In this document: piece by piece, positions 18,893 through 28,392 of the stretch | Layout of the letters: each line of letters begins with the position of its first letter | Numbering within the stretch: the first letter of the stretch is position 1 | From: Candidatus Nitrosopumilus sp. | Lineage (GTDB): Archaea; Thermoproteota; Nitrososphaeria; Nitrososphaerales; Nitrososphaeraceae | Assembly: GCA_013821245.1 (NCBI GenBank) | Contig: JACDHC010000003.1 | Span: forward strand, 1-39,996 | Length of the DNA stretch: 39,996 nucleotides | Direction of reading: 5' to 3' | The notes under the pieces: generated by a model | The model's database searches: none | What the model saw: only the letters and a program-made list of their open reading frames with translations | What the model was told of the DNA's origin: nothing | Program-made: the position numbers and the translations under genes

Positions 18893-19447
18893 ATGAAGAT
18901 ATATACAAAAACTGGTGACAATGGGGAGACTAGTCTTTTCAATGGTGACCGGGTAAGGAAAGATAACACCAGGATAATAACATATGGTGTTATAGACGAA
19001 GTTAATAGTCATATTGGGTTATTACTAACTTACACCAACAGGGAAGAAAAATTTAGAGAAATCTCAGAAATATTGTCCAAAATTCAGAATCAACTATTTG
19101 TGTTGGGCAGTGATTTGGCAAATCCAGATACAAAGTCAAAGGATTATCCAAGAATTAATAATGAGGATGTGGTTTTTATTGAAAATTCAATAGACAAACT
19201 AGATAAAAACTTAGAGCCATTAAAATCTTTTATTTTGCCTGGGGGATCAATTGAATCCTCCTATTGTCATATAATTAGAACAATAATAAGAAGGGCAGAA
19301 GTAAATATCGTCAATTTGCTTATAAACAATGAAATAAACAAATCATGCTTAATTTTCTTAAATAGGTTATCAGATCTATTCTTTGTTATCTCAAGAGTTG
19401 TAAACAAACTAAAAAACATTCAAGATATCCCTTGGAAACCAAGTTAA
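18893..19447 (+). CDS. Cob(I)yrinic acid a,c-diamide adenosyltransferase, PduO type
   Basis: MKIYTKTGDNGETSLFNGDRVRKDNTRI.YGVIDEVNSHIG... and CHIIRTIIRRAEV: PduO/MMAB family. Confidence 0.9.
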   Translation: MKIYTKTGDNGETSLFNGDRVRKDNTRIITYGVIDEVNSHIGLLLTYTNREEKFREISEILSKIQNQLFVLGSDLANPDTKSKDYPRINNEDVVFIENSIDKLDKNLEPLKSFILPGGSIESSYCHIIRTIIRRAEVNIVNLLINNEINKSCLIFLNRLSDLFFVISRVVNKLKNIQDIPWKPS

Positions 19448-19828
19448 AAAAGATTAAAGAAATCTAATTCTATATGGTTATTAGCTCTTTATTCCGTTCA
19501 GTAACCATTATCATCACTTTACATTTTAAAATGGATTTTTAAATGCTTTCAAAGTAAAAAGTATAAAAATGGTTTTGGTGAAATAGGGAGCATTCTCCAT
19601 TTTCCAATGATTTGTTTTGATAAAAAATAAAATTAACTTTATTCTGTGGAAATACAGCTAAATGACTAGTTTATTAAAGTTCACAAATATACGAGGAAAA
19701 AGTAGTTGATTTTAATCATATAAGATAATGAAACGAATGCAAAAAGATCTTAAAGAGCAGGCAAATTTTACCATTTATATAAACTAAATGACAAGAATTA
19801 AATTGTTTTTTAAATTAGGTTTGAATAA

Positions 19829-19996
19829 ATGACTCAAGTTACCAATGTCCTGCTTATTGTAATTGTTACCGTTTTTTTATCAGTTATCGCAACCCTATTA
19901 ACAGTTCTTTTAGATAACACGGTGGATATAAGAGGTATTATATCAAGTATTCCTAAATTAACCCTGCATAAAATTTTAATAAATGATATCTTATAA
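19829..19996 (+). CDS. Small single-TM protein (55 aa), not in ORF track
   Basis: My translation: MTQVTNVLLIVIVTVFLSVIATLLTVLLDNTVDIRGIISSIPKLTLHKILINDIL*. Confidence 0.5.
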   Translation: MTQVTNVLLIVIVTVFLSVIATLLTVLLDNTVDIRGIISSIPKLTLHKILINDIL

Positions 19997-20020
19997 AACA
20001 AGATTTACTCTATATGCAAT

Positions 20021-20656
20021 ATGAATAAGGAGTCGGAGTTTAACATTGGAGAGATTTCTGCTTTTTTGGGTCATTTTTATAAACTTAAGGAAATTAAAAG
20101 AACAGGCTGGAAATCAAAACTACATTTGAATGACGCAGAATCAGTAGCAGAGCATACTCTTACTATGGTTGTTTTTGCATTGCTGTTTTCAGAATTTAGC
20201 AATTATTCTCCAAAGAGAACAATAAAAATGATAAAAATGATATTGATTCACGATTTAGGAGAATCCATGATTGGGGACTATACACCAAAAACAATAGATT
20301 TTGTTAAGAAAAAACAATTGGAAAATAGCGCAATCAATACCATAATTTCAAAAATCCCATGGATAACAATCAAAACAAAATATTATAGATTATGGAAAGA
20401 ATTTGATGAAAATAGTACAGAAATATCAAAAATGATTCATTTAATTGACAAACTTGAAATGGCTATTCAAGCAAGTTATTATATGGAGAACAGAAAAGAC
20501 ATTAAAAAAGAGGACATAAGGCCTTTTTTGGAATCAGCATCAAGTTACGTAATTCAAAAACACAAAATCAGAGATACCAAAAATAGCAATAATTTGGATA
20601 TAGAAAAAAAAGATGTTGAGGAAATAAAACAAATATTACTTGATTTCTGCAAATAG
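20021..20656 (+). CDS. HD-domain phosphohydrolase (YfbR/5'-deoxynucleotidase-like)
   Basis: LNDAESVAEHTLTM...ILIHDLGESMIGDYTPKT: HD-domain metal-binding motifs. Confidence 0.8.
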   Translation: MNKESEFNIGEISAFLGHFYKLKEIKRTGWKSKLHLNDAESVAEHTLTMVVFALLFSEFSNYSPKRTIKMIKMILIHDLGESMIGDYTPKTIDFVKKKQLENSAINTIISKIPWITIKTKYYRLWKEFDENSTEISKMIHLIDKLEMAIQASYYMENRKDIKKEDIRPFLESASSYVIQKHKIRDTKNSNNLDIEKKDVEEIKQILLDFCK

Positions 20657-20664
20657 AATAGTAT

Positions 20665-21000
20665 ATGCAGTATTTTGTAGCCCTAAAAATTGGTGAAAAA
20701 AGAGTTAAAGACGCTCAAGAATTATTATCTAAATTTCTAAATGAAAACTCCAATCCAGCTATGCCCGCGCTAGCCCTTAAAGATAATAAATCAAATGTTT
20801 GGGAACCTGTAGGTGAGGAAAATTATTTTGCTGTCGTGGAATCGCACCAAGGTTTCCTTGTTGCAATTTGTGATAAAACTGGGATAGCTAAATCTATTGC
20901 AAACTGGTTCACCGAGGAGAAAAAAAACGAAATTGTGAACGTTTTAAAAACAAAAGCAGGATTAGAGCAATATTTTGGAGATATATCATTACCGGTTTAA
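20665..21000 (+). CDS. Hypothetical protein (111 aa)
   Basis: ORF 9 bp downstream of the HD gene, same strand; no family recognised. Confidence 0.65.
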   Translation: MQYFVALKIGEKRVKDAQELLSKFLNENSNPAMPALALKDNKSNVWEPVGEENYFAVVESHQGFLVAICDKTGIAKSIANWFTEEKKNEIVNVLKTKAGLEQYFGDISLPV

Positions 21001-21059
21001 CTTTAATTCACATAAACTGGAAAAGAAATTTTAAAAACCATTTATATAAATTAACATAA

Positions 21060-22295
21060 TTGGAAAAATTTGAACAAGAAATTGAAGTCAAAGGCCATTT
21101 GGTAGACTCTTCAATTCTAACTCGCATCTTTGACAAGATTATGGATTTAAAAGGCGATTTTACGGTTGCAGAATTTTCAATTGGTAAAAGAAAGCAAGAT
21201 TACAGTTATGCCCGACTGCTAGTAAAGGGAAAAAACAAAGAACACTTGTCAAATATCTTGGAGTTTATTTATAGAGAGGGGGCAACTTCAGTATCTTTAG
21301 ATGAGGTAAAATGCATAGAGTCACCAAATGACATGGTGTTACCGGATGACTTTTACAGTACAACAAACAACCCTACACAAATTTTTTTTCGTGGTCAATG
21401 GATAAACGTTGGCAACATGATGATGGACAAATGCATTGTTTTAGATCCAGATAAAAGAGTGGCTCAATGCAAAATTAATCGAGACGTCAAAAGGGGGGAC
21501 CTCGTGGTTACCGGAGAAAGAGGTATAAGGATAATACCACAAGAACGACCAAGAGAGGGTGTTGACATTTTTCAATTTATGAGTAGTTCCAGTTCAAGTG
21601 AGCGACCCTCACAGCAGATAGCGATAAAAGTTGCACGTGATATATACAAAACAAAACAAGAAGGAGGAAAAATTATCGTTGTATCAGGTCCAGTTATAGT
21701 TCATTCTGGCTCTTCAGATATTTTGGCAAAACTAATCAGGTACGGGTATGTAAACGGCATTTTAGCTGGAAATGCATTAGCTGTGCATGATATTGAAAAC
21801 TCATTACTAGGTACATCGTTAGGTATGCATGTGGTTGATGGAACTTTAGCAGTTCGTGGACACCGAAATCACATGATAATAGTAAACGAAGTTTTTAAAG
21901 CTGGTTCTATTAAATCAATGGTAGAAAAAAAAATACTAAAAAGCGGGATAATGTATGAATGCATAGTTAACAAAATCCCTTTTGTATTGTGTGGATCAAT
22001 AAGGGATGATGGGCCAATACCAGATGTCATTACAGATGTTGTTGATGCTCAAAGGCAATACAAAGAACTATTGAGAGATGCAAATTTGGTATTGATGTTT
22101 TCCTCCATGCTGCATTCTATAGCGGTAGGTAACATGATTCCCGCTTCTGTTAAGGTAATTGCAGTTGATATAAATCAATCAGTAGTGACTAAATTACTTG
22201 ATAGAGGAACAACACAAGCAACAGGAATTGTAACAGATATTGGCTCTTTTTTGCCTTTAGTGATGAAACACCTGGATTCACTTATCAACCCCTAA
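21060..22295 (+). CDS. TIGR00300 / LOR-SDH domain protein, possible archaeal-type ornithine cyclodeaminase
   Basis: EIEVKGHLVDSSILTRIFDKIMDLKGDFTVAEFSIGK N-terminal LOR/SDH domain; large C-terminal domain (IIVVSGPVIVHSGSSDILAKLIRYGYVNGILAGNALAVHDIE). TTG start. Confidence 0.75.
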   Translation: MEKFEQEIEVKGHLVDSSILTRIFDKIMDLKGDFTVAEFSIGKRKQDYSYARLLVKGKNKEHLSNILEFIYREGATSVSLDEVKCIESPNDMVLPDDFYSTTNNPTQIFFRGQWINVGNMMMDKCIVLDPDKRVAQCKINRDVKRGDLVVTGERGIRIIPQERPREGVDIFQFMSSSSSSERPSQQIAIKVARDIYKTKQEGGKIIVVSGPVIVHSGSSDILAKLIRYGYVNGILAGNALAVHDIENSLLGTSLGMHVVDGTLAVRGHRNHMIIVNEVFKAGSIKSMVEKKILKSGIMYECIVNKIPFVLCGSIRDDGPIPDVITDVVDAQRQYKELLRDANLVLMFSSMLHSIAVGNMIPASVKVIAVDINQSVVTKLLDRGTTQATGIVTDIGSFLPLVMKHLDSLINP

Positions 22296-22385
22296 CCATA
22301 ACATAATATCTGGTTTAAATTTATACCTTCAAGATATTATGTTTTAGAATAATATAGCATATCGGAAAAAATAAAAATGCATTAT

Positions 22386-23978
22386 TTAACTATGTCTAAT
22401 TGATTCTTTAATCAATTTTAGGGTTAATTGTGGATCAGCTCTCCCACCAGTTTTTTTCATTATTTTTCCCAAAATGAAATTGGCAACATTTGGGTTGTTG
22501 TTTGATTGTTCAATCAGGTGTTTCTCGTTACTCAAAATCTCATCAATATACTTTTTTATAATTTCGGAATCTTGGATTTTTTCTACCTTTAAATTTTCGA
22601 CCAATTTAAGGGGGCTTTCACCTGTCCTAATGCTTTTATCGAAAATTTCTTTAGCAATATTTCTGTTGATAGATTTTCCCTCAACCAGTTTTGCCATATC
22701 CGCAATTTGCCGTGGAGTCACCTGACTATTGAAAGCCCTATTTTTATCAGATTTGTTACCAATGGATTCATCTTTTTCTAACTCATTGGTTTTTGAAAGA
22801 AGTTCGTTCACAATCCAGTTAGATATTTCTTTTGGTGAATTGTATATCTTTACAGATTCTTCATAAAAATCACTCACGTTTTTATTGTTTACAAGTATGT
22901 CAGATATATGATTAGATAGTTTGTGATTTTCAACATACCTTTTTAATCTTTCAATTGGTAGTTCGGGCATGTTTTCTTTGATTCTTACTTTATAATCTGA
23001 CCCCAAAACGATTCTGGGTATATCGGGCTCTGGAAAATACTTGTATTCGTCTTCCTCTTCCTTTGTTCTTGCCGGAATTGTTATTTTTCTTTTCTCATCC
23101 CAGTGTCGTGTCTCTGATTTAACGCTTATTTCATGCATAGACAATGTTTTTTGGCGTGTAATCTCATAAAATATAGATTTTTCAACATCTTTAAATGAAC
23201 TGACATTTTTTATTTCTACCTTTTTTCCACCCTTTACCGAAACATTCACATCACATCTTACGGCCCCTTCCAAGTTTGGATCTGAAACACCCAAATACTC
23301 GAAAATATTGGTGATTTTATTTAGGAAAAGACGCACATCGGTGGCATTCTTAAAATCTGGCTCTGTAACAATTTCTACCAAAGCTACACCCGCCCTGTTA
23401 TAGTCAATTAAGCAATAGTTATTTATTTTGGAATTGCTTTCTTCGTGAACAATTTTGCCGGGGTCTTCTTCTAGTTGGATTCTTTTTATTCTTACAGCTT
23501 TGGATTTTGATTTTCCTGTGTTATCTAATTCAGCTTTGTCATTGTAATATGATATTAACCCATCAAATCCAATGCTACTTAGTTCATAAGAATTATACTG
23601 TGTTATCTGAAAGTTTTTTGGCAAGTCAGGATAAAAATAATTTTTTCGATAAAAGGTTATTTTTTCAGGAATGTTACAATTAAGGGATATACATATCATT
23701 GATGCGTATTCAACAGCTTTTTTGTTTAGCAGGGGCAAGGATCCAGGAAGGCCTAAACAAATTGGACAGGTATTTCCATTTGGCTGGATGTCCCTATAAT
23801 TGGAAAAGCATCCACAGAACAATTTAGTTTCCAGCCTTGTTAGCTGGCAGTGAATCTCTAGGCCGATCTTTATATTTTCATAAGACTTGACATCATCATT
23901 AACGTTATTATTGTTATTCGAATCAAAATCCAATTGGTTTACATTAGATTCAGTTTGGGTCATATGCTTGGAATCCAT
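22386..23978 (-). CDS. gatB: Aspartyl/glutamyl-tRNA amidotransferase subunit B
   Basis: KIGLEIHCQLTRLETKLFCGC...CPICLGLPGSLPLLN; YFPEPDIP. Confidence 0.95.
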   Translation of the reverse strand: MDSKHMTQTESNVNQLDFDSNNNNNVNDDVKSYENIKIGLEIHCQLTRLETKLFCGCFSNYRDIQPNGNTCPICLGLPGSLPLLNKKAVEYASMICISLNCNIPEKITFYRKNYFYPDLPKNFQITQYNSYELSSIGFDGLISYYNDKAELDNTGKSKSKAVRIKRIQLEEDPGKIVHEESNSKINNYCLIDYNRAGVALVEIVTEPDFKNATDVRLFLNKITNIFEYLGVSDPNLEGAVRCDVNVSVKGGKKVEIKNVSSFKDVEKSIFYEITRQKTLSMHEISVKSETRHWDEKRKITIPARTKEEEDEYKYFPEPDIPRIVLGSDYKVRIKENMPELPIERLKRYVENHKLSNHISDILVNNKNVSDFYEESVKIYNSPKEISNWIVNELLSKTNELEKDESIGNKSDKNRAFNSQVTPRQIADMAKLVEGKSINRNIAKEIFDKSIRTGESPLKLVENLKVEKIQDSEIIKKYIDEILSNEKHLIEQSNNNPNVANFILGKIMKKTGGRADPQLTLKLIKESIRHS

Positions 23979-25447
23979 TCATTGAATTTATCTTTGTGTT
24001 CAAAAAAAGTTGCAATATCAATTAAAACTTGTTCATTGAACTCATTTGACAACAATTGTAAACCTATGGGTAACCCTTCTTTGCTGAATCCAGCTGGTAT
24101 AGACATTGCAGGTATCCCGGCCAGATTGGATAGAATAGTGTAAATATCTAAATTATACAGTTCCAAAGGCTTGGCGACTTTTTCACCAATCCTAAAAGGA
24201 AGTATAGGCATTGTTGGCAATACCAAAACATCAAAAAGTTTGAATAGTTTGTTGAATTCATTTTTTATGATTTTTCTTATCTTTTGGGCTTTTAAATAAT
24301 ATTTCCCATAGTAGCCGGCGGACAAAACAAAAGAGCCGACCAATATCCTTCTTTTTACTTCTTCTCCAAAATTGGATCTTACATGAGAGGAATAACTATT
24401 CCATTCATATCCTTCGGGATTATAATTAAAACCATACCGAATGTTATCAAATCGGGATAGATTGCTGCTTGCCTCCGCAGTTGCAATAACATAATACGCG
24501 GCCAAAGCAAAATCAGAATAATTTATTTTAGTTTTATGCACACTAAAATCATGTTCCTTCAATAAGTTTATTTTTTTGTGAACAGTTTCCTTGACTTGGT
24601 ATTCTGAACTGTCTATCAAGTTATCTATAATTCCAACTTTATAGTTTTTGCCCAATATGCCGTCAACAGAATCTATTTTATATTCAAATTGCTGATCAAT
24701 GCCAGCAGAAGCAGAAGAAGAAGCAGAAGTATTATCGTTAGAGTCTCTGCCGCAAATAGCGTTTAGAGTCATAGCAATATCAACAACGGTTCTTGCTATT
24801 GGGCCTATTTGTTCAAGCGAGTTGGAATAGGATACTAATCCATATCTACTGACCAATCCATAGGTTGGTTTTATACCTATAACAGAGCAAAAACTACAAG
24901 GGCAACGAATAGAACCACCAGTATCTGAGCCCAAAGATACAGGAACTTGTAACGAAGAAACAGCTGCAGCACTTCCCCCTGACGAACCGCCGGCAACATA
25001 TTCTTGGTTCCAGGGATTATGAACAGGTCCATAATGAGAAAATTCAGAACTAGTGCCCATTCCGAATTCGTCCATGTTTAACTTTCCTATTATAATGGCA
25101 TCTTGTTTTTCTAATCTGTCAATTACCGTAGCGTTATAAGGAGGGACGTATTCTTGCAAAATTCTAGAAGCGCAGGTGGTTTTCAATCCCAAAACAGAAA
25201 TGTTGTCCTTAATGCCAATGGGGATGCCCAACAAACTACCTAATTTTTCGTTGTTCTTGATTTTTTTATCTATTTGTTTGGCTTTTAATAATACGGATTC
25301 ATAATTTTTTGATATAAAAGAATTGATTTTTAAGTCTACTTTGTCAATTCTCTCAAATAACTGACTAATGTATTCTTCTGCAAATATTTCTTGGTTTCTT
25401 ATTTTTTGTGACACTTGGTATCCAGGCAGTTTGTGCAATTCGCCCAT
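23960..25447 (-). CDS. gatA: Aspartyl/glutamyl-tRNA amidotransferase subunit A
   Basis: GIPIGIKDNISV; YVAGGSSGGSAAAVSSLQVPVSLGSDTGGSIRCP amidase signature. Confidence 0.95.
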   Translation of the reverse strand: MGELHKLPGYQVSQKIRNQEIFAEEYISQLFERIDKVDLKINSFISKNYESVLLKAKQIDKKIKNNEKLGSLLGIPIGIKDNISVLGLKTTCASRILQEYVPPYNATVIDRLEKQDAIIIGKLNMDEFGMGTSSEFSHYGPVHNPWNQEYVAGGSSGGSAAAVSSLQVPVSLGSDTGGSIRCPCSFCSVIGIKPTYGLVSRYGLVSYSNSLEQIGPIARTVVDIAMTLNAICGRDSNDNTSASSSASAGIDQQFEYKIDSVDGILGKNYKVGIIDNLIDSSEYQVKETVHKKINLLKEHDFSVHKTKINYSDFALAAYYVIATAEASSNLSRFDNIRYGFNYNPEGYEWNSYSSHVRSNFGEEVKRRILVGSFVLSAGYYGKYYLKAQKIRKIIKNEFNKLFKLFDVLVLPTMPILPFRIGEKVAKPLELYNLDIYTILSNLAGIPAMSIPAGFSKEGLPIGLQLLSNEFNEQVLIDIATFFEHKDKFNEWIPSI

Positions 25448-25453
25448 TTTATG

Positions 25454-25768
25454 TCAGATCCTAGGTCCTATCACATATCCGTTTTTCCGATTAAGAAAAT
25501 TAAAAGAGGTTTCTTTTCCATTTATACCATCAACATTGCTTGATTTTGAAGTTTTTAGATCTTCACGCAAATCATCAATTTTTATTTCCGTTTTCATATC
25601 GTTAAAAGACATTTCTTGCTCATTATCATTTAACTCTAATTCATCTAGTTTATTAAAAAACAAAATAGTTTCTTTGATTTTATCCAATGTTTTCTGAATC
25701 TCGGATTCATCAATTTCCAATCTTGATAGTGTGCACAATTTCTTTATATCATTGTAATTAGTTGACAT
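25454..25768 (-). CDS. gatC: Aspartyl/glutamyl-tRNA amidotransferase subunit C
   Basis: MSTNYNDIKKLCTLSRLEIDESEIQKTLDKIKETILFFNKLDELEL: GatC; ATG at 25768 preferred to ORF-track start 25951. Confidence 0.85.
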   Translation of the reverse strand: MSTNYNDIKKLCTLSRLEIDESEIQKTLDKIKETILFFNKLDELELNDNEQEMSFNDMKTEIKIDDLREDLKTSKSSNVDGINGKETSFNFLNRKNGYVIGPRI

Positions 25769-26081
25769 TTTTGGGTATAAGGAAAATTGTTTTCCTCTTT
25801 CGTATATAATTTTTCGTATAGGCAGAACAAATAATAGATACTGCAAAAAAATACCCAATATGAAAAACAATAAAACAGATTTAGAATAAATACTGCTTTG
25901 GATTGCAGATAAACAGGTTATTAAACAAGCCACCTGATTGTTTTCATCCAAATAATCAACAAATATATTGTTACATATATTACATTCTCTCCACTAATCA
26001 AATTTTTGGTTTCCATTGATTGTCACAGGGAGCCAGAATAAACACCTAAAGTCTAACTATCTATAACCTAAAAACAAATTA

Positions 26082-26321
26082 ATGGTTTATTTTCCAATAT
26101 CACCAAAAGTGGTTCTCAAGAAAAGAAAGTATACGGATCCTATAAAGGATAGAACGGATTATTTGAGGGTTACTTTCAAGGCCAAAAAGAAACAAAAAAC
26201 AAAAGATACAGAAAATGGATTTATCTTTTCTATGTTATCAAAACAAGAAACTAAAATAAACAAATATATGAACAAAGATATGTATTTAATCAAAACTGTT
26301 TACAATAAAAAAACTTTTTAG
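26082..26321 (+). CDS. Hypothetical basic protein (79 aa)
   Basis: Intergenic ORF with ATG, Lys-rich; no family recognised. Confidence 0.4.
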   Translation: MVYFPISPKVVLKKRKYTDPIKDRTDYLRVTFKAKKKQKTKDTENGFIFSMLSKQETKINKYMNKDMYLIKTVYNKKTF

Positions 26322-26413
26322 CAGAAGAATTTTCAGTATCTAAAAGAAATCAACCGCTTTAAACAATACGATAGATGAAGAACATAAAATAAAAAAGTTC
26401 AAACAAGCCCAAC

Positions 26414-27799
26414 TTAGGGCGTTAACCTGTCTATATCCCGGGGATAAAATGTTGCATCCCTAATGTTTTCTATTTTTAGCAACGCCATCAAAAGTCTCTC
26501 AAGTCCCAACCCAAAACCAGCATGAGGCGGAATACCATAATCAAATATCCTTAGATGATAATCAAACGCGGCAGGATTAAGACCCTTTTTTTTCATGTTA
26601 TCCAACAAGACACTCTTATTGTTAATACGTGTGCTTCCGGAAGACAACTCCAATGGGCCGTACATCAAATCAAACGATTCACTTACCATAATACTGTTGT
26701 TTTCAGAAGTAACAAAAGATGGATTAGGTTTAGAAATGGCAATATCGGAATTTCCCTTTGATTTTACATAAAATGGTTTAGTTGATAAGGGCCAATCAAC
26801 AATATAATAAAAACCATCCCCAATCACATCCTTTAGAATTTTCGGGGAAATATCATCTCCCCATCTAATATATTTATGATTCTTTTGTAGTTTATCTATC
26901 AGTTCCGAATACGTGTATCTGGGGAAAGGGATTTTTAGTTCAGATAGTTCTATTTCCAAATTTTTTAACTCATTTGGGTTTTCATCTTTTATTCTTAATA
27001 TAATGTAAGATATAAGCTCATCAAGCAAATCCATTATGTCATAATAATTAACAAATGCTTTTTCAACATCTATAGAGATTGCCTCAGAAAGATGCCTATT
27101 AGTTCGTGAGGGCTCTGCTCTAAAGATAGGCGCAATTTCAAAAACATTTTCAAAGGCCATTGTTAATTGTTCTTTATATAACTGAGGACTTTGAGCTAAA
27201 AAAGCCTCTTTATCATAGTAAAAAATCGGAAAGAGTGCCGCACCTCCCTCTGTAGCTGTTGAAATCATTTTGGGCGTGTTTACCTCAATAAAATAATTTT
27301 TAGTCAGAAACTCCCTTACAGATTTTAAGATGGTGAACCTAATTCTGAATACATTTTGTAAATAATTTCTTCTCAAATCGAGGGCCCTCAATTCCAATCT
27401 TGTGTCTATGCCTATAGTTGAAACAGACTGGGTTAAAAATGGGGCAGACTTTGTTGAAACCGACAATACCTTTATTTCATGTGGAATCACCTCAACACCA
27501 TTTGGAGACTTTTTTTGCCCAACAACCTTTCCTTTTATGCCTATCGAGGAATGCTCTTTTAGGTTTTTTAATACTTCAAATATATTATTTTCCAAATCTT
27601 TTTCTTTTTTCGCAACTATTTGAGTATCGCCAAATCTATCCCTTAATTGAATAAATAAAACATTGCCATGATCACGTTTGGAGGATATCCATCCCATCAA
27701 TACAGTTAATTGGCCTATCTGGGAATCATTCACCTGGGATGAATAATGGGTCCTCCTCCAATCTCCAAGATCCTGTTCAGTAATCATTTTATCTTCCAA
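26414..27799 (-). CDS. aspS: Aspartyl-tRNA synthetase, archaeal type
   Basis: OB-fold VLMGWISSKRDHGNVLFIQLRDRFG; class II motifs FRAEPSRTNRHLSE and GFGLGLERLLM. Likely start ATG at MITEQDLG (a few codons in). Confidence 0.92.
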   Translation of the reverse strand: MEDKMITEQDLGDWRRTHYSSQVNDSQIGQLTVLMGWISSKRDHGNVLFIQLRDRFGDTQIVAKKEKDLENNIFEVLKNLKEHSSIGIKGKVVGQKKSPNGVEVIPHEIKVLSVSTKSAPFLTQSVSTIGIDTRLELRALDLRRNYLQNVFRIRFTILKSVREFLTKNYFIEVNTPKMISTATEGGAALFPIFYYDKEAFLAQSPQLYKEQLTMAFENVFEIAPIFRAEPSRTNRHLSEAISIDVEKAFVNYYDIMDLLDELISYIILRIKDENPNELKNLEIELSELKIPFPRYTYSELIDKLQKNHKYIRWGDDISPKILKDVIGDGFYYIVDWPLSTKPFYVKSKGNSDIAISKPNPSFVTSENNSIMVSESFDLMYGPLELSSGSTRINNKSVLLDNMKKKGLNPAAFDYHLRIFDYGIPPHAGFGLGLERLLMALLKIENIRDATFYPRDIDRLTP

Positions 27800-27847
27800 C
27801 TTAATACAATAAATTCAAAATTTATCAAAATATAACTTTTATTGATA

Positions 27848-27961
27848 CTAACTATGGTGCATTGGACAATTTACAACATTCCAATCTCTAAAGGCTTCCT
27901 TTTTTGAATTATAATTTATAAAAATTAGTTTTTTTTCATGGCATACTCTGCAAATATTCAA
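27848..27961 (-). CDS. Very small putative zinc-binding protein (37 aa), not in ORF track
   Basis: My translation from TTG: MNICRVCHEKKLIFINYNSKKEAFRDWNVVNCPMHHS*; CRVC...CPMHH. Confidence 0.4.
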   Translation of the reverse strand: MNICRVCHEKKLIFINYNSKKEAFRDWNVVNCPMHHS

Positions 27962-27985
27962 ATATGTTGACACAAATCATTCACT

Positions 27986-28321
27986 ATGGTTAACGAAAAT
28001 TTAGTGCAAATAAATTCCACAAACTGGGAATCTGAAGTCCTAAAGTCAGATAAACCGGTTTTTGTAGATTTCTGGGCAGAATGGTGTGGCCCATGCAGAA
28101 TGGTTGGTCCGGTAGTAGAGCAAATAGCTCAATCACATGCTGATAAAATCAAGGTTGTTAAACTCAATGTGGATGAAAATCAAGAGATTGCAATGAAGTA
28201 TGGCATCCAGTCAATTCCTTCATTGTTGATTTTCAACAAAGGCAAAGAAGTTGGCAGAACCATAGGTGCAGCACCAAAGGATACATATCTAAAATTTATT
28301 AACGATTCGTTATCAAAATAG
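27986..28321 (+). CDS. Thioredoxin
   Basis: KPVFVDFWAEWCGPCRMVGPVVEQIA; YGIQSIPSLLIFNKGKEV. Confidence 0.95.
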   Translation: MVNENLVQINSTNWESEVLKSDKPVFVDFWAEWCGPCRMVGPVVEQIAQSHADKIKVVKLNVDENQEIAMKYGIQSIPSLLIFNKGKEVGRTIGAAPKDTYLKFINDSLSK

Positions 28322-28392
28322 ATATTTTTTATTTTTGGTTACTGCTGTCGATATTAAAGCATTAATAACCATAATTATCAAATAATTTCTAA

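Noticed and set aside
25769-25951. N-terminal hydrophobic extension of the gatC ORF
   Set aside because: GatC homology begins at MSTNYND (25768); the extension is probably non-coding read-through upstream of the true start.
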